A stretch of DNA of 64,000 nucleotides from 1-14-0-10-45-29 sp041650255. Lineage in GTDB: Archaea; Micrarchaeota; Micrarchaeia; Anstonellales; Anstonellaceae. The notes under the pieces were generated by a model, which ran no database searches, was not told the DNA's origin, and saw only the letters and a program-made list of their open reading frames with translations. Position numbers and translations under genes: made by a program. The DNA is taken from contig JBAZLL010000004.1 in assembly GCA_041650255.1 (NCBI GenBank), forward strand, positions 1 through 64,000, in the 5' to 3' direction. Of the stretch, positions 43,351-51,745 are shown piece after piece. The number at the start of each line of letters is the position of its first letter. Positions within the stretch are counted from its first letter, which is position 1.

Positions 43351-43360
43351 CTTTATATAG
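43351..43360. promoter_or_regulatory. Shared TATA element between tRNA-Thr and L40e
   Basis: CTTTATATAG contains a near-symmetric TATATA readable on both strands. It is about 60 bases before the tRNA-Thr 5' end (minus) and 52 bases before the L40e ATG (plus). No other TATA-like box is better placed for either gene. Confidence 0.45.
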
Positions 43361-43411
43361 ATAGATATTTCTAAGCATTGTTGTAATATTTATTTGAACT
43401 TAGGTGTATTT

Positions 43412-43564
43412 ATGGGTAAGTTTGCTGAAGCCGATGCGCTCATTTCAAAAATAATGATTTGCAAGAAATGCAAATCCCGCAACAAAAAAGGTGCGGCGCA
43501 CTGCAGAAAGTGCGGATACAAGGCGATGAGACCTAAAAGAAAGGATATTCGCGCCAAGAAGTAG
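43412..43564 (+). CDS. rpl40e: Ribosomal protein L40e
   Basis: 50 residues: MGKFAEADALISKIMICKKC, then a lysine/arginine-rich stretch with the second half of the C4 zinc finger (CRKCG) and the end RPKRKDIRAKK. Length and CxxC...CxxC pattern are those of archaeal eL40. ATG 43412 has AGGTGT ten bases upstream. It is easily missed for its size. Confidence 0.95.
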   Translation: MGKFAEADALISKIMICKKCKSRNKKGAAHCRKCGYKAMRPKRKDIRAKK

Positions 43565-43643
43565 ATTTTCTCTTTCTTTTTATCATTTTTTCACGGATGC
43601 AAGATGCTCCTTTTTATTTTATTCTCTATCTTATTCTATCAAT

Positions 43644-43728
43644 GCAGGGGTAGCAAAGCCTGGTCAAATGCGCAGGGCTTAGGACCCTGTCTCTTAGGAG
43701 TTCGTGGGTTCAAATCCCTCCCCCTGCA
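43644..43728 (+). tRNA. tRNA-Leu(TAG)
   Basis: An 85-base class II tRNA with acceptor GCAGGGG/CCCCTGC, anticodon stem CAGGG/CCCTG with loop CTTAGGA (anticodon TAG), a long variable arm and T loop TTCAAAT. Discriminator A fits Leu. No intron, CCA not encoded. A TTTTTATTTTA box lies about 35 bases upstream. Confidence 0.95.
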
Positions 43729-43801
43729 TTTTTTCTAATTCTGTTTTCCTTGAAAAGAAATTGGGGTAGTTTTATAAATTACTTCTGAATGTGTGTATCT
43801 T

Positions 43802-44986
43802 ATGGACAGACGTCTCGCAGTTTTGGCAATTGTATTCGGGCTCCTCTTTTTTGGCTGCATTAGCTCAGGGGAGAAAAAACCAGTAAGCACTATAGAACCT
43901 GTTGTTATACCTGTAGAGGTTGTACAAAATACAACAAACACTTCCGTGCAGGCATCGCCCTGTGCAGGTTTTGACAATATTGTTTCCTCCGACGCGTGCT
44001 TTAGCGCGCTTGCAAAAGAGAAGGGGGACTTTGCATATTGTGAAAACATATATTCAATTTCAGATATGGATTCCTGTCTTCTTCCATTTGCATTAAGCGA
44101 TGAAAAACTCTGCCAAAAACTTTCATCTTCAAAAAGCAAACAAGACTGTTATGAATCGGCGGCAATTCGACTAAATGATACTGATTATTGTGTGAAAATT
44201 TCAGACTCGCAAAGAAAAGAAAATTGCCTCAAGGCGGTTTCTCCGCCGTGCTCTTTTGAAGCCGATGAGCAATCAAAACAGGAATGTCTGGCTGTTCATT
44301 ACAACTCTTCAAGCTATTGCAAAAACCCATCATGTTTCTTTGAGCTCGGCGTGCAGAACAACAACTCCGGTGCGTGCATAGAAATCGGAGACGGGCAAAG
44401 AGCGCTCATGTCCGCATGTAAAGCGGTAATTGCAAACAATTCCGCCGTATGCAACGAATCCGGTATCTCAACAATTGCCGACTATTGTTATCAACTAAGC
44501 GCATATCAGCTTAACAATTACAATTGGTGCCTTCTCGGAACTCCCGGCGGAAAATATGTGAATGAATGTGTCACCCACTTTGCAGTGCAAAATCTCAATC
44601 CTTCTCTTTGCAGGGATATATCTCCCGAAACAGAAAGAGATAACTGCTACATCAACTATTCGGCAGGAACCGGAAACAGCAGTATCTGCAAGCGTGTAAT
44701 CAACAGCCTTTTGCAAAGCGAGTGCTACTTTAGAACCGCAACCAGAAATGGAGATTTGTCCGCATGCAATGCTCTTGCATACAGTGGGCGCACGAATTGC
44801 TACAATATTGTAATCACCGGCAGCGTGCCAATTCCAACCGCAGATTCCTGCAAGGCCATAATAGATATTGACCCATGGCTTTACCGCTGCTATTCACAAT
44901 ACGCATGGCAATCAAAAGACAAATCTGCATGTAATCTGATAGAGAACAAAAAGTACAAAGATGACTGCATCTTCAGATTTTCTTAA
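43802..44986 (+). CDS. Exported lipoprotein with repeated Cys pairs
   Basis: 394 residues from ATG 43802; TTTTATAAATTA lies about 30 bases upstream, suggesting a leaderless message. The signal ends in lipobox FFGC, and a Ser/Thr/Pro linker follows. About a dozen units of 25-35 residues come next, each with two Cys ~12-14 apart in the pattern D/N-x-x-x-C-x-x-I...C-Y/L (for example 'DFAYCENI...MDSCLLPFAL', 'DYCVKISDSQRKENCLKAV', 'KSACNLIENKKYKDDCIF'). Each unit probably forms a disulfide-stabilised helical hairpin, giving an extracellular solenoid. No named family is recognised. It is probably anchored by lipid at the cell surface. Confidence 0.75.
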   Translation: MDRRLAVLAIVFGLLFFGCISSGEKKPVSTIEPVVIPVEVVQNTTNTSVQASPCAGFDNIVSSDACFSALAKEKGDFAYCENIYSISDMDSCLLPFALSDEKLCQKLSSSKSKQDCYESAAIRLNDTDYCVKISDSQRKENCLKAVSPPCSFEADEQSKQECLAVHYNSSSYCKNPSCFFELGVQNNNSGACIEIGDGQRALMSACKAVIANNSAVCNESGISTIADYCYQLSAYQLNNYNWCLLGTPGGKYVNECVTHFAVQNLNPSLCRDISPETERDNCYINYSAGTGNSSICKRVINSLLQSECYFRTATRNGDLSACNALAYSGRTNCYNIVITGSVPIPTADSCKAIIDIDPWLYRCYSQYAWQSKDKSACNLIENKKYKDDCIFRFS

Positions 44987-45121
44987 AATTTTTTCCACTT
45001 CTATTTTTTTCCTTTTTAAATAAGTTTGGTTTATAAATATTCTCCTCCTGACTTTTTTGCGACCATTATTGGATTATATATGCCGTCGGCAAACGGCTGA
45101 GTAAAAGTTGGGGGGATAGGC

Positions 45122-45457
45122 GTGGCAAGATTTTTCGAATCAGAACAAGTTGGGCAAACAGAACAGGGATTTAATCAACCATCATGGGACTCGGCAAGAA
45201 ATCCGCTTCTTGAAAGACCGGAACCTCCAAAATTTCTAAAGCATAATTCAAACGTTGAGGATTCGGCACGCTTTTTCAGCGATGTTATATACGAATTTCG
45301 CACTGCAAAACGCGACATTGAGGCAAGCGCGGAGAGAATTTGCCGCCTCGGGCGCATCGGAATGCTTGTGAACAGAATGAAAGTCCGGCAGATGCTTGAC
45401 TTTGGCGATTCGGATGATTCGGATAATGAAGGCGAAAAGACTGTCGTGAGAAAATAA
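45122..45457 (+). CDS. Small unknown protein
   Basis: 111 residues from GTG 45122. The N-terminal half is polar and proline-containing (PSWDSARNPLLERPEPPKF). Then comes a helix 'ARFFSDVIYEFRTAKRDIEASAERI' and an acidic C-terminus (DFGDSDDSDNEGEK). The protein is soluble and not recognised. TTTATAAATATT at about 45030 predicts a ~65-base leader that contains the hairpin GCCGT/ACGGC (45082-45097) and ends in GGGGGGATAG before the GTG. The long structured leader is unusual for this genome and may regulate translation. Confidence 0.6.
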   Translation: MARFFESEQVGQTEQGFNQPSWDSARNPLLERPEPPKFLKHNSNVEDSARFFSDVIYEFRTAKRDIEASAERICRLGRIGMLVNRMKVRQMLDFGDSDDSDNEGEKTVVRK

Positions 45458-45571
45458 ATTCTTTGTTCTTTTTTGTCCAAAGCCCGAATAGCCCTTCAAA
45501 TCCTGTCTTCATGCTTTTTAAATATAAATAAGCAAATTGCATTTGTGGTTTATCTGTTTAGATGAACTTAT

Positions 45572-45646
45572 GCCTCAGTAGCTCAGCTTGGTTAGAGCGA
45601 CTGACTGTTAATCAGTAGGTCATCGGTTCAAATCCGATCTGGGGCG
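45572..45646 (+). tRNA. tRNA-Asn(GTT), host of the adjacent island
   Basis: 75 bases: acceptor GCCTCAG/CTGGGGC with one G-T pair, anticodon stem ACTGA/TCAGT with loop CTGTTAA (anticodon GTT), T arm ATCGG/CCGAT with TTCAAAT loop, discriminator G. No intron. Its last 11 bases plus the next A are repeated at 51847, marking an integration site. The TATA-like TTTAAATATAAATAAG lies ~45 bases upstream. Confidence 0.95.
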
Positions 45647-45647
45647 A
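45636..45647. repeat. Left attachment repeat (attL)
   Basis: GATCTGGGGCGA at the T-arm/acceptor end of tRNA-Asn, repeated at 51847-51858. The integration leaves the tRNA intact. Confidence 0.75.
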
Positions 45648-45719
45648 TTAATTTTGAAGTGATATCGCCATTGGCACTTCCTTAAATACAAGTGGCTCAA
45701 TTATAGGTTTCTCACAGAA

Positions 45720-45785
45720 ATGGCGCGCAAATCGTTTGCTCGTCTGGAGTTCGTTTCAGAGTGGAGTAAAATGCTTATTTTGTAG
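45720..45785 (+). CDS. Possible very short ORF at the island's left edge
   Basis: ATG to TAG for 21 codons (MARKSFARLEFVSEWSKMLI, then one Leu). A TTAAATACAAG box (45682) stands about 35 bases upstream, a sequence also found as the promoter at the island's other end. The stop abuts the next small gene. It could be a leader peptide or the last remnant of a longer gene. Weak evidence. Confidence 0.25.
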   Translation: MARKSFARLEFVSEWSKMLIL

Positions 45786-45803
45786 GTGGGGGGCGCTGCA
45801 AGG

Positions 45804-45980
45804 ATGTTGATTCAGTGCAGTGCGATACGCGCAAAAGATAAAAGAGAGCTGTTGCTTGATTGGTCTGAAGAAGCAAAAGAACTCGGATGGGGCGACAAAG
45901 ACAAAGTTGTTATTACTGCTTTTAGAGATAAGGACGGGGAAGGAATTGAGATTGGGCGTGCTCCAGTGAAAAGGAAATAG
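45804..45980 (+). CDS. Small charged unknown protein in the island
   Basis: 58 residues from ATG 45804 (GTG 45786 gives 64). The pattern is 'KDKRELLLDWSEEAKELGW' then 'DKVVITAFRDKDGEGIEIGR', helix then strands, ending in KRK. It is the only plus-strand gene of the island and is convergent with the membrane-protein gene 6 bases away. GGTGGGGGG lies 11 bases upstream. It is the size of a small regulator or antitoxin-like protein, but no family is recognised. Confidence 0.5.
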   Translation: MLIQCSAIRAKDKRELLLDWSEEAKELGWGDKDKVVITAFRDKDGEGIEIGRAPVKRK

Positions 45981-45986
45981 TAATTA

Positions 45987-47285
45987 TCAAAATATGTCCC
46001 AAAACACTGACTTTTTATCTAGTTTTACATACAATGGGGCAACAAATTTCAGACCTATCTTCTTCTTTCCGTCTTCACAGCGAAGATCGTTTATGATATA
46101 TCCAAACCCACTTATTCGGTCTCCCTCATGAAGGAGAGATAAATTGGAAGTAGAAATACAGTGCATTTCCGAGGTAAGGAGTAGCACCTCCCTCCCATTT
46201 TGAGTGATTCTGGCAAGATCGTATGTTTTCAAAAGTGGATGCAAGTCCAAGAAACTCTCTCGCGTAGTATATTTTAGTCTTCCCATATACACTCCGTTGA
46301 ACTTAACTACTCCATTATTTCTAGTTTCTTTAGAGTTTTTCTTTGTGTTCATTAGCGTGAACAAATTATAGCACAAGATCACATAAGTGATGACCAGAGT
46401 GAGCGACAATATTATATCTGAGAATAGATGTATATTCTGAAATTGCTCAGGAATTGGTCTATTAGCTATAAGTGGACTATCTTTGCTCATATGGATGCTT
46501 AGTGGAATAAGAAGGACTTGTATCACTATTAGTATGAGGGCTTTCAGGGGTATCTTTACCTCGTGTTTCAGAGGAATTTTATTCGGATCAAGAAATTTTT
46601 TGTTGATGGCATATATCAATAATATCAGTAATGCACCTGGTATCTGCCCCAACAGCCCAAGATAACTGCTCAACCACTCAAAAGACGGAACCCCCTTCAA
46701 ATAAAATACATAGATACAGTCGCTGAGTAGAAATGGAATCAGAACTAAGTAAATCAGTTTTCCTCCAAGAGACAGACTCAAAGATTTTCCTATATCATAA
46801 AGTAAAACAAGTTTCAGGACTAAGAAAACCAGCGCTAAGGTGGAATAATACTCAGTATCTCCATTTGGAAACCCGATAAGGATATAATATACAAAACTAA
46901 GCATGAGGTACAAGATTATAGGGGAAAATAGATTTGCGTAGCTAAATGCCTTATCTCTGTTCAAGAGTATATTCGCTAAGAGATCAGTCTGCTCTCTCCA
47001 ACGTTTTATCTCTTTCTGGTAGCTTGCGTCTTTACGAAGCATGAAGCCTCTGATAATTAACCCTACATGTGCTACAAAAACAGGTAAGAGTACTATACTG
47101 TTTGATAGAAAAAGACCAATATTATGCTGATAAAACTGAAAGAATGCTACTGAAAAAACTAAGATGAACAGATACAACGCAAGTAGCAAAACAGGATTTA
47201 CACTATCTTGGATAGCAAAGATCTTCACAATATCCTTTGCTCTGTTCCACATCCAGCCACCGACCTTCTGAATCTGTTTGCACAT
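45987..47285 (-). CDS. Island protein E: eight-helix membrane protein with C-terminal soluble domain
   Basis: 432 residues. About eight hydrophobic segments fall between residues 28 and 325 (such as 'PVLLLALYLFILVFSVAFF', 'IPGALLILLIYAI' and 'DIILSLTLVITYVILCYNLF'). A soluble domain of ~105 residues follows ('KFNGVYMGRLKYTTRESF', 'LLLTSEMHCISTS', 'ISGFGYIINDLRCEDGKKKIG'), probably beta-rich. It is not a known transporter by motif. ATTATAAAGC lies 27 bases before ATG 47285, so it may have its own leaderless transcript at the end of the operon. Its A/T-rich codons match its island neighbours. Confidence 0.7.
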   Translation of the reverse strand: MCKQIQKVGGWMWNRAKDIVKIFAIQDSVNPVLLLALYLFILVFSVAFFQFYQHNIGLFLSNSIVLLPVFVAHVGLIIRGFMLRKDASYQKEIKRWREQTDLLANILLNRDKAFSYANLFSPIILYLMLSFVYYILIGFPNGDTEYYSTLALVFLVLKLVLLYDIGKSLSLSLGGKLIYLVLIPFLLSDCIYVFYLKGVPSFEWLSSYLGLLGQIPGALLILLIYAINKKFLDPNKIPLKHEVKIPLKALILIVIQVLLIPLSIHMSKDSPLIANRPIPEQFQNIHLFSDIILSLTLVITYVILCYNLFTLMNTKKNSKETRNNGVVKFNGVYMGRLKYTTRESFLDLHPLLKTYDLARITQNGREVLLLTSEMHCISTSNLSLLHEGDRISGFGYIINDLRCEDGKKKIGLKFVAPLYVKLDKKSVFWDIF

Positions 47286-47354
47286 GCCAAATATTTCTAT
47301 TTCTTGCTTTATAATTCAGCTTATGGTCTATGTGGGAATTACAACAATGAAAGT

Positions 47355-49094
47355 CTAGATAAATTGTATCAAGAACATCACAAGAAACAAAGTTATTGTT
47401 GAGTTTGTACTCTTAAAATCTTCCATTTTAGCTAATCCGTGAGAAATGTTATTTCGTAGATTAGGTGGATGATCCGGATTGGAATAATATGCTTCAATAG
47501 TCATGCATGCCATGGTGCCTATCGTTTTCTCAACATGTTCATCCCTAATCAATTCTCCAAGAAGATTCTGGTTTATCGATTTTGACTTTTGTTTATAATT
47601 TAGTGTTTCTCCCCCAGATTTTTTCACAATTTGCCTCAGTATCTCTTCTATCTGGGGGCACAGCAGATGCAGAGAGTCAATATAATCCTTAGTGAGGTGC
47701 CTTTTAATTCCTCGTCGTATAATCTCTTTTGTTACTTCAGAAAGCGCTGTGGCATCAACCAATGCGATAAAATCTTCAGCTTTCATGTCATATTTTTCCA
47801 TGGCACGCGAGATAAGGATTTGGTTTCCCTGAAGTAGAAACGCTACTGCGTTCAAAGTGTCATATGTTGATTTTTCTTCTTCAGTAGAATATGGTTTGGA
47901 GATGTGACTATCTGTCTGGACTACTCTTGAGAACAAAGATACTAACCCAGTGGACATGCTCTCCTTTAGTTTTTGAACCGCTTCTGGTTCTGGAATTAAA
48001 TTCTCGGATAACTTCAGAATTCTTTGTCCATTATCCCCCAGAGAATCAAACCACTCCAATTCCTTATCTAGCTTTTCTGTCGGAATCGTTAGTGATACCT
48101 GAACAGTCTTAAACTCTGGTAAGGAATCTCTCATCCCATCAGAAATCAGTTTTTTCAATTTCTCTTCAGTAGTACTATCCAGGGTTCCGGTGTCTTTTCC
48201 GTAGGCTAATGCGTCTTGGTAGAAACACGTCCGAACCAGTGGAGATTTACTCTTTTGATCTCCCTCCGAAATAAGAGCATTCAGGTACTGCTTGTGGATA
48301 TCTTTAAGCAAGCCCTGATCCTTTTTCTCCTTTGCATATTTTTCTAGGCACTCCAACCACATTTTTGTGAAATGATATGCAGACTTCGTTCTTGTGTCAT
48401 TTATGTGTTGCTTACAGATGTCAACTAATTTAGATTCAGCATCTGCTACCACCTTACTCTCAGAAGCAGCTAAGCTACAAATACAATTAAGTCCAATTTC
48501 CACTAAGCCACGCATAATGACTTCTTCATACGAATTATCTAGTAATTTTAACAGCTTTGGAAGAAATGTGTCTCTAAGACGATCATTCTGTCCAAGCGAT
48601 ATCATCATAGCTGCTACAAATCTACCACAAAATATGCCTGTTTGTCTGTAATGGAATTCCTTAGCATCGCAGTGTTCCTCCATAGCATTCTCAAATGCAC
48701 CTATGGCTGCATTTGCATGGTTGAGGTCCTTCTTCTCTGTCCAGAGATAATAATATATGCGTGCCTTAGCTAAGTTTGGGGTCTCGCTCTGTATTCTCTG
48801 TTTAAAGTATTCAATAGTTTCATTATCATACTCCCAAAAATCCATCTTCTTTCCAATCTTGAGTTCTTTCAGAATGTGCTCCCACTTATTATTTATCATC
48901 CCCTGATATCCAACTGTATTATTGAGTAACATCCATTCCATCTGTAGATATTTCTCTTCTTTATCTTTCTTTTCCATCCTCAATCTACCTATCGCGTTAC
49001 CCAATATTCTCTCCTTTTCATGGGGAAATTGCCGCTCCAATTTACAGTCGTCCAATTTTTTTAATGTCTCTGCAACGCATTCTATTTCGGTCAT
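47355..49094 (-). CDS. Island protein D: large helical protein
   Basis: 579 residues, soluble and predicted helical. The first two-thirds resemble a TPR/HEAT-like solenoid ('AKARIYYYLWTEKKDLNHANAA', 'EVIMRGLVEIGLNCICSLAAS'), and the last third is also helical ('IIRRGIKRHLTKDYIDSLHLLCPQIEEILRQIV'). The C-terminal ~130 residues, 'LHLLCPQIEEILRQ...LRNNISHGLAKMEDF', recall the RN(x)xxH-containing helical domains found in nucleases of conflict systems (an RNxxxH-like 'RNNISHG' is present). This is the one enzymatic hint in the island. GGGGGAT precedes ATG 49094. The gap to the upstream gene is 21 bases. Confidence 0.7.
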   Translation of the reverse strand: MTEIECVAETLKKLDDCKLERQFPHEKERILGNAIGRLRMEKKDKEEKYLQMEWMLLNNTVGYQGMINNKWEHILKELKIGKKMDFWEYDNETIEYFKQRIQSETPNLAKARIYYYLWTEKKDLNHANAAIGAFENAMEEHCDAKEFHYRQTGIFCGRFVAAMMISLGQNDRLRDTFLPKLLKLLDNSYEEVIMRGLVEIGLNCICSLAASESKVVADAESKLVDICKQHINDTRTKSAYHFTKMWLECLEKYAKEKKDQGLLKDIHKQYLNALISEGDQKSKSPLVRTCFYQDALAYGKDTGTLDSTTEEKLKKLISDGMRDSLPEFKTVQVSLTIPTEKLDKELEWFDSLGDNGQRILKLSENLIPEPEAVQKLKESMSTGLVSLFSRVVQTDSHISKPYSTEEEKSTYDTLNAVAFLLQGNQILISRAMEKYDMKAEDFIALVDATALSEVTKEIIRRGIKRHLTKDYIDSLHLLCPQIEEILRQIVKKSGGETLNYKQKSKSINQNLLGELIRDEHVEKTIGTMACMTIEAYYSNPDHPPNLRNNISHGLAKMEDFKSTNSTITLFLVMFLIQFI

Positions 49095-49115
49095 TTCTAT
49101 CCCCCAATATCCATA

Positions 49116-49994
49116 CTACTTTTCCCCAAGAAAGTCCCTAAATTCAGAGCGACTCATCTTTTTTATCTTCTCAGACACTTCCTTTGCTTCCTCATAGACG
49201 TCCTTTTTGATTTCGTTTCGTCCGAGCATGTCCTTTATTTCGCTCATAACATCTGCCATATATTTCTTGTTGTGTGCTGCCTGCTCTTCCTCTCGCATAT
49301 CCAGTATTATGTCCTTGATAGTGTTTTCTGCAACGTACTCTGGCCCTCGGATGCTGTCTATAGTGTCATCCAATCTCCCAGCTATCTTGAGCACTCCTGC
49401 TATCACAAGTATTGCAGAAAATATTGATTTGTATATGTTAGTCATTCCAACATCTTCAATATCCACAAAGAAATGTGAGACTACGATATCCTTTCCTCCA
49501 GTTGCCTTTATCATGAAAATATTGTTCTCCACCACATCCTCTGTTTGGAATGAATCCCCGTCAAGCACTTGTGTATCATTGCCATTCCATACGAGTGTGC
49601 CTGAGATCGGGGGTTCAAACCTCAAAATTATCTTTTTATCCGCTGGATATTCCACACCCGTAATTTTTGCTATGGCATTTCCTCCATCAGGTATCCTTGT
49701 GCAGAAATACTCTCCGCACTGTTCATATTCAGCCCCATAGAGTGTAGAAAAATAAAATTTATGGCTTTCTACAAGCGGAGTACCAAGATTGATAAAAATC
49801 CACACCCCGAAAGCTACGGCAGCCAAGCCCCACATCACATCCTTTATCCTATCCTTTTTTGTATGAAAGAATCTGACTACAGATCTAAATGTTCTCTCCG
49901 CAGGCTTCCAGTCTGCCATTATAGCAACTAATGCTGCTATCGTAGTAATCGCAGCAGAAACAGTCCCTATGTCCAGCCCTGAGAGTAATTCCAT
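49116..49994 (-). CDS. Island protein C: membrane protein with exported beta domain
   Basis: 292 residues from ATG 49994. Hydrophobic helices lie at about 10-30 and 55-75. A ~100-residue domain with 'CGEYFC', probably exported and beta-rich, follows, then a third helix near 180-200 and a charged cytoplasmic helical tail ('VYEEAKEVSEKIKKMSRSEF'). No family is recognised. It is 3 bases after the stop of protein B, with AGGT 10 bases before ATG; TTG 50000 is an alternative start. Confidence 0.7.
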   Translation of the reverse strand: MELLSGLDIGTVSAAITTIAALVAIMADWKPAERTFRSVVRFFHTKKDRIKDVMWGLAAVAFGVWIFINLGTPLVESHKFYFSTLYGAEYEQCGEYFCTRIPDGGNAIAKITGVEYPADKKIILRFEPPISGTLVWNGNDTQVLDGDSFQTEDVVENNIFMIKATGGKDIVVSHFFVDIEDVGMTNIYKSIFSAILVIAGVLKIAGRLDDTIDSIRGPEYVAENTIKDIILDMREEEQAAHNKKYMADVMSEIKDMLGRNEIKKDVYEEAKEVSEKIKKMSRSEFRDFLGEK

Positions 49995-50003
49995 AAACAA
50001 AAC

Positions 50004-50948
50004 CTATCTGACTTTTTTCAAGAATAACCATAATCTGAATCTCAGATATGAGTTCAATAAAAATGTAAGCAAGACTTGCAATATAATCATTGCAAACCCC
50101 CATATCATCATCGCCAAAAAGATAGAGTACTGAAGCTCGGTCAGTGTGTTAAGGTAAGAAAGCGAGTATATGGCTAAACCAAATGAAAGCACGATGGCTA
50201 CAAGTCCAATATTATTCTTAATCTCGGTGGTTATCCTTAAATTTGAGATAGATTCTATTTTGTTATTTTCCAGGTCTAAGAGCTTGAGTTCTTTTGCAAC
50301 TTCTGCACCATAGCTCTGAGTCAGTATGGTAAGTGATAGGATTTCTTTATATTTGCCCCACTTGGTCAAAACTTGTTTGGTCAAATTTCTATCTAACAAG
50401 TCATGATTTCTTGTCAACAATGTAACAATTGAGCTCATAGGGGGGTCATGGTCAATGATTTGTTTGGCAGACTCCTGAGATAGTGTTTGCTGCTCAACTA
50501 TTGTGATTAGAACCTGGTGCGTCATCTTCTTTTTCTTCTGAAGTTCTATCATGAGTCCGCATAAATCATCCGAATCAATTTCCTTATTCTCCAAAGTATC
50601 TATGACAACTTCCTCTTTAAAATCGGCTTTTCTGAGGGCTTCGGTGGAGCTAACTGACCTGAATCTCTCCTTGTTTGACAAAAATATTTCAAGAAGTAAA
50701 AATCCCACTAAAGCCAGCATAATAGTCATAAAATTTTCTGAAAATATCGGATCCTTGAAAAAATATACAAACATCAAAAAAAGGATAAGACGCGTAGTGT
50801 CCCTTGCAGCTGAACTCAGGGTTATATTGACAACTTCAAAGCAGGAAAAAATCAGGTTTTCAATACCAGTTAGGGCATCGGTTGCAATAACTGCGGGTGT
50901 TTTTAGCTGCCCCTTCTTGGGAGGCACCACTACTGATACAGAATCCAT
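50004..50948 (-). CDS. Island protein B: four-helix membrane protein
   Basis: 314 residues. Two hydrophobic helices come early (about 48-66 and 75-92). A soluble helical middle follows, with 'SDDLCGLMIELQKKKKMTHQ' and 'LLTRNHDLLDRNLTKQVLTKW', then two more helices (about 240-260 and 270-300). The middle could be cytoplasmic. No motif is recognised. The start ATG 50948 has GGGAAG nearby and a TATATAAAG-type box (50977-50989) about 35 bases upstream, so a second promoter may lie inside the operon. Confidence 0.7.
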   Translation of the reverse strand: MDSVSVVVPPKKGQLKTPAVIATDALTGIENLIFSCFEVVNITLSSAARDTTRLILFLMFVYFFKDPIFSENFMTIMLALVGFLLLEIFLSNKERFRSVSSTEALRKADFKEEVVIDTLENKEIDSDDLCGLMIELQKKKKMTHQVLITIVEQQTLSQESAKQIIDHDPPMSSIVTLLTRNHDLLDRNLTKQVLTKWGKYKEILSLTILTQSYGAEVAKELKLLDLENNKIESISNLRITTEIKNNIGLVAIVLSFGLAIYSLSYLNTLTELQYSIFLAMMIWGFAMIILQVLLTFLLNSYLRFRLWLFLKKVR

Positions 50949-51022
50949 CTTCCCACGACTAAATTCTATTCAGTATCTTTATATCCTTTCCCATCTCACT
51001 CAGGAAGGCAAGATGACCTCAA

Positions 51023-51745
51023 TCAAGAAGCACTAATTAATGACTTATTAATCCTAGTTTCTATCACTCGTATTTTTATCTGGTCTGCCATATCTTCTCT
51101 GGAATTTGTGGGGGTTATGTCCACTCTTATCCTCACGGATGTTTTTGCGTTGTCTGCCACCACATTTATAATATACTCGAAATATGCAGAATGCCCAAGT
51201 TGTATATCCAGCAAGTTTATTGGGGTGCCGGCAAAATGAAAGGTAACGAATGAACCTTCGTCAGAATCCCAGCTAGAAAACTCTAGCTTAAAAATATCCC
51301 ACCGACGCGGAAGATTTGATGGTAAAGAGACTATTCTCGTCTCCCCCACCCAACTAGTTATCATTGGGATTGAAATGTATTTGTCGAAATCGTCAATAAC
51401 ATCAGATTTTACTCCTGTAAAATAAACTTGGACATTATCCGCATTTCTATTCGCGTTATTTTTTATTGTGAGACCCACCCAAGCTTCTTTATCATGATAT
51501 CCCTGATTAACACGTATAGTATGTATATCTCTTTGTACATTACAAAGTTCTAGTCTTGCTTTTCCTACTACATCCTGGACTTTGTGTGGGAAAAGAGCAA
51601 CTAAAATTGCAACTAAAGCTCCTGCGGCTACAAGCATATTACTAATTGTATTGAGTGTGGTCCAATCGACAATGATCTGATTATAATTCCATGGTAAACA
51701 GACTACAATTATCCATAATGGAATCGCGACCGAATATAACTGCAT
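51023..51745 (-). CDS. Island protein A: membrane-anchored beta-sandwich protein
   Basis: 240 residues from ATG 51745, which has AGGAGGG ten bases upstream; ATG 51763 gives 246. Two N-terminal helices (about 3-20 and 35-52, the second 'MLVAAGALVAILVALFPHK') are followed by a beta-rich domain. Its 'GKARLELCNV...VGLTIKNNANRNADNVQVYF' pattern recalls the common bacterial proteins in which two helices precede an 'RPKLE...V.NxG...A..V' domain. That is pattern memory, not a named family. It is the first gene of the five-gene operon. Confidence 0.7.
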   Translation of the reverse strand: MQLYSVAIPLWIIVVCLPWNYNQIIVDWTTLNTISNMLVAAGALVAILVALFPHKVQDVVGKARLELCNVQRDIHTIRVNQGYHDKEAWVGLTIKNNANRNADNVQVYFTGVKSDVIDDFDKYISIPMITSWVGETRIVSLPSNLPRRWDIFKLEFSSWDSDEGSFVTFHFAGTPINLLDIQLGHSAYFEYIINVVADNAKTSVRIRVDITPTNSREDMADQIKIRVIETRINKSLISAS

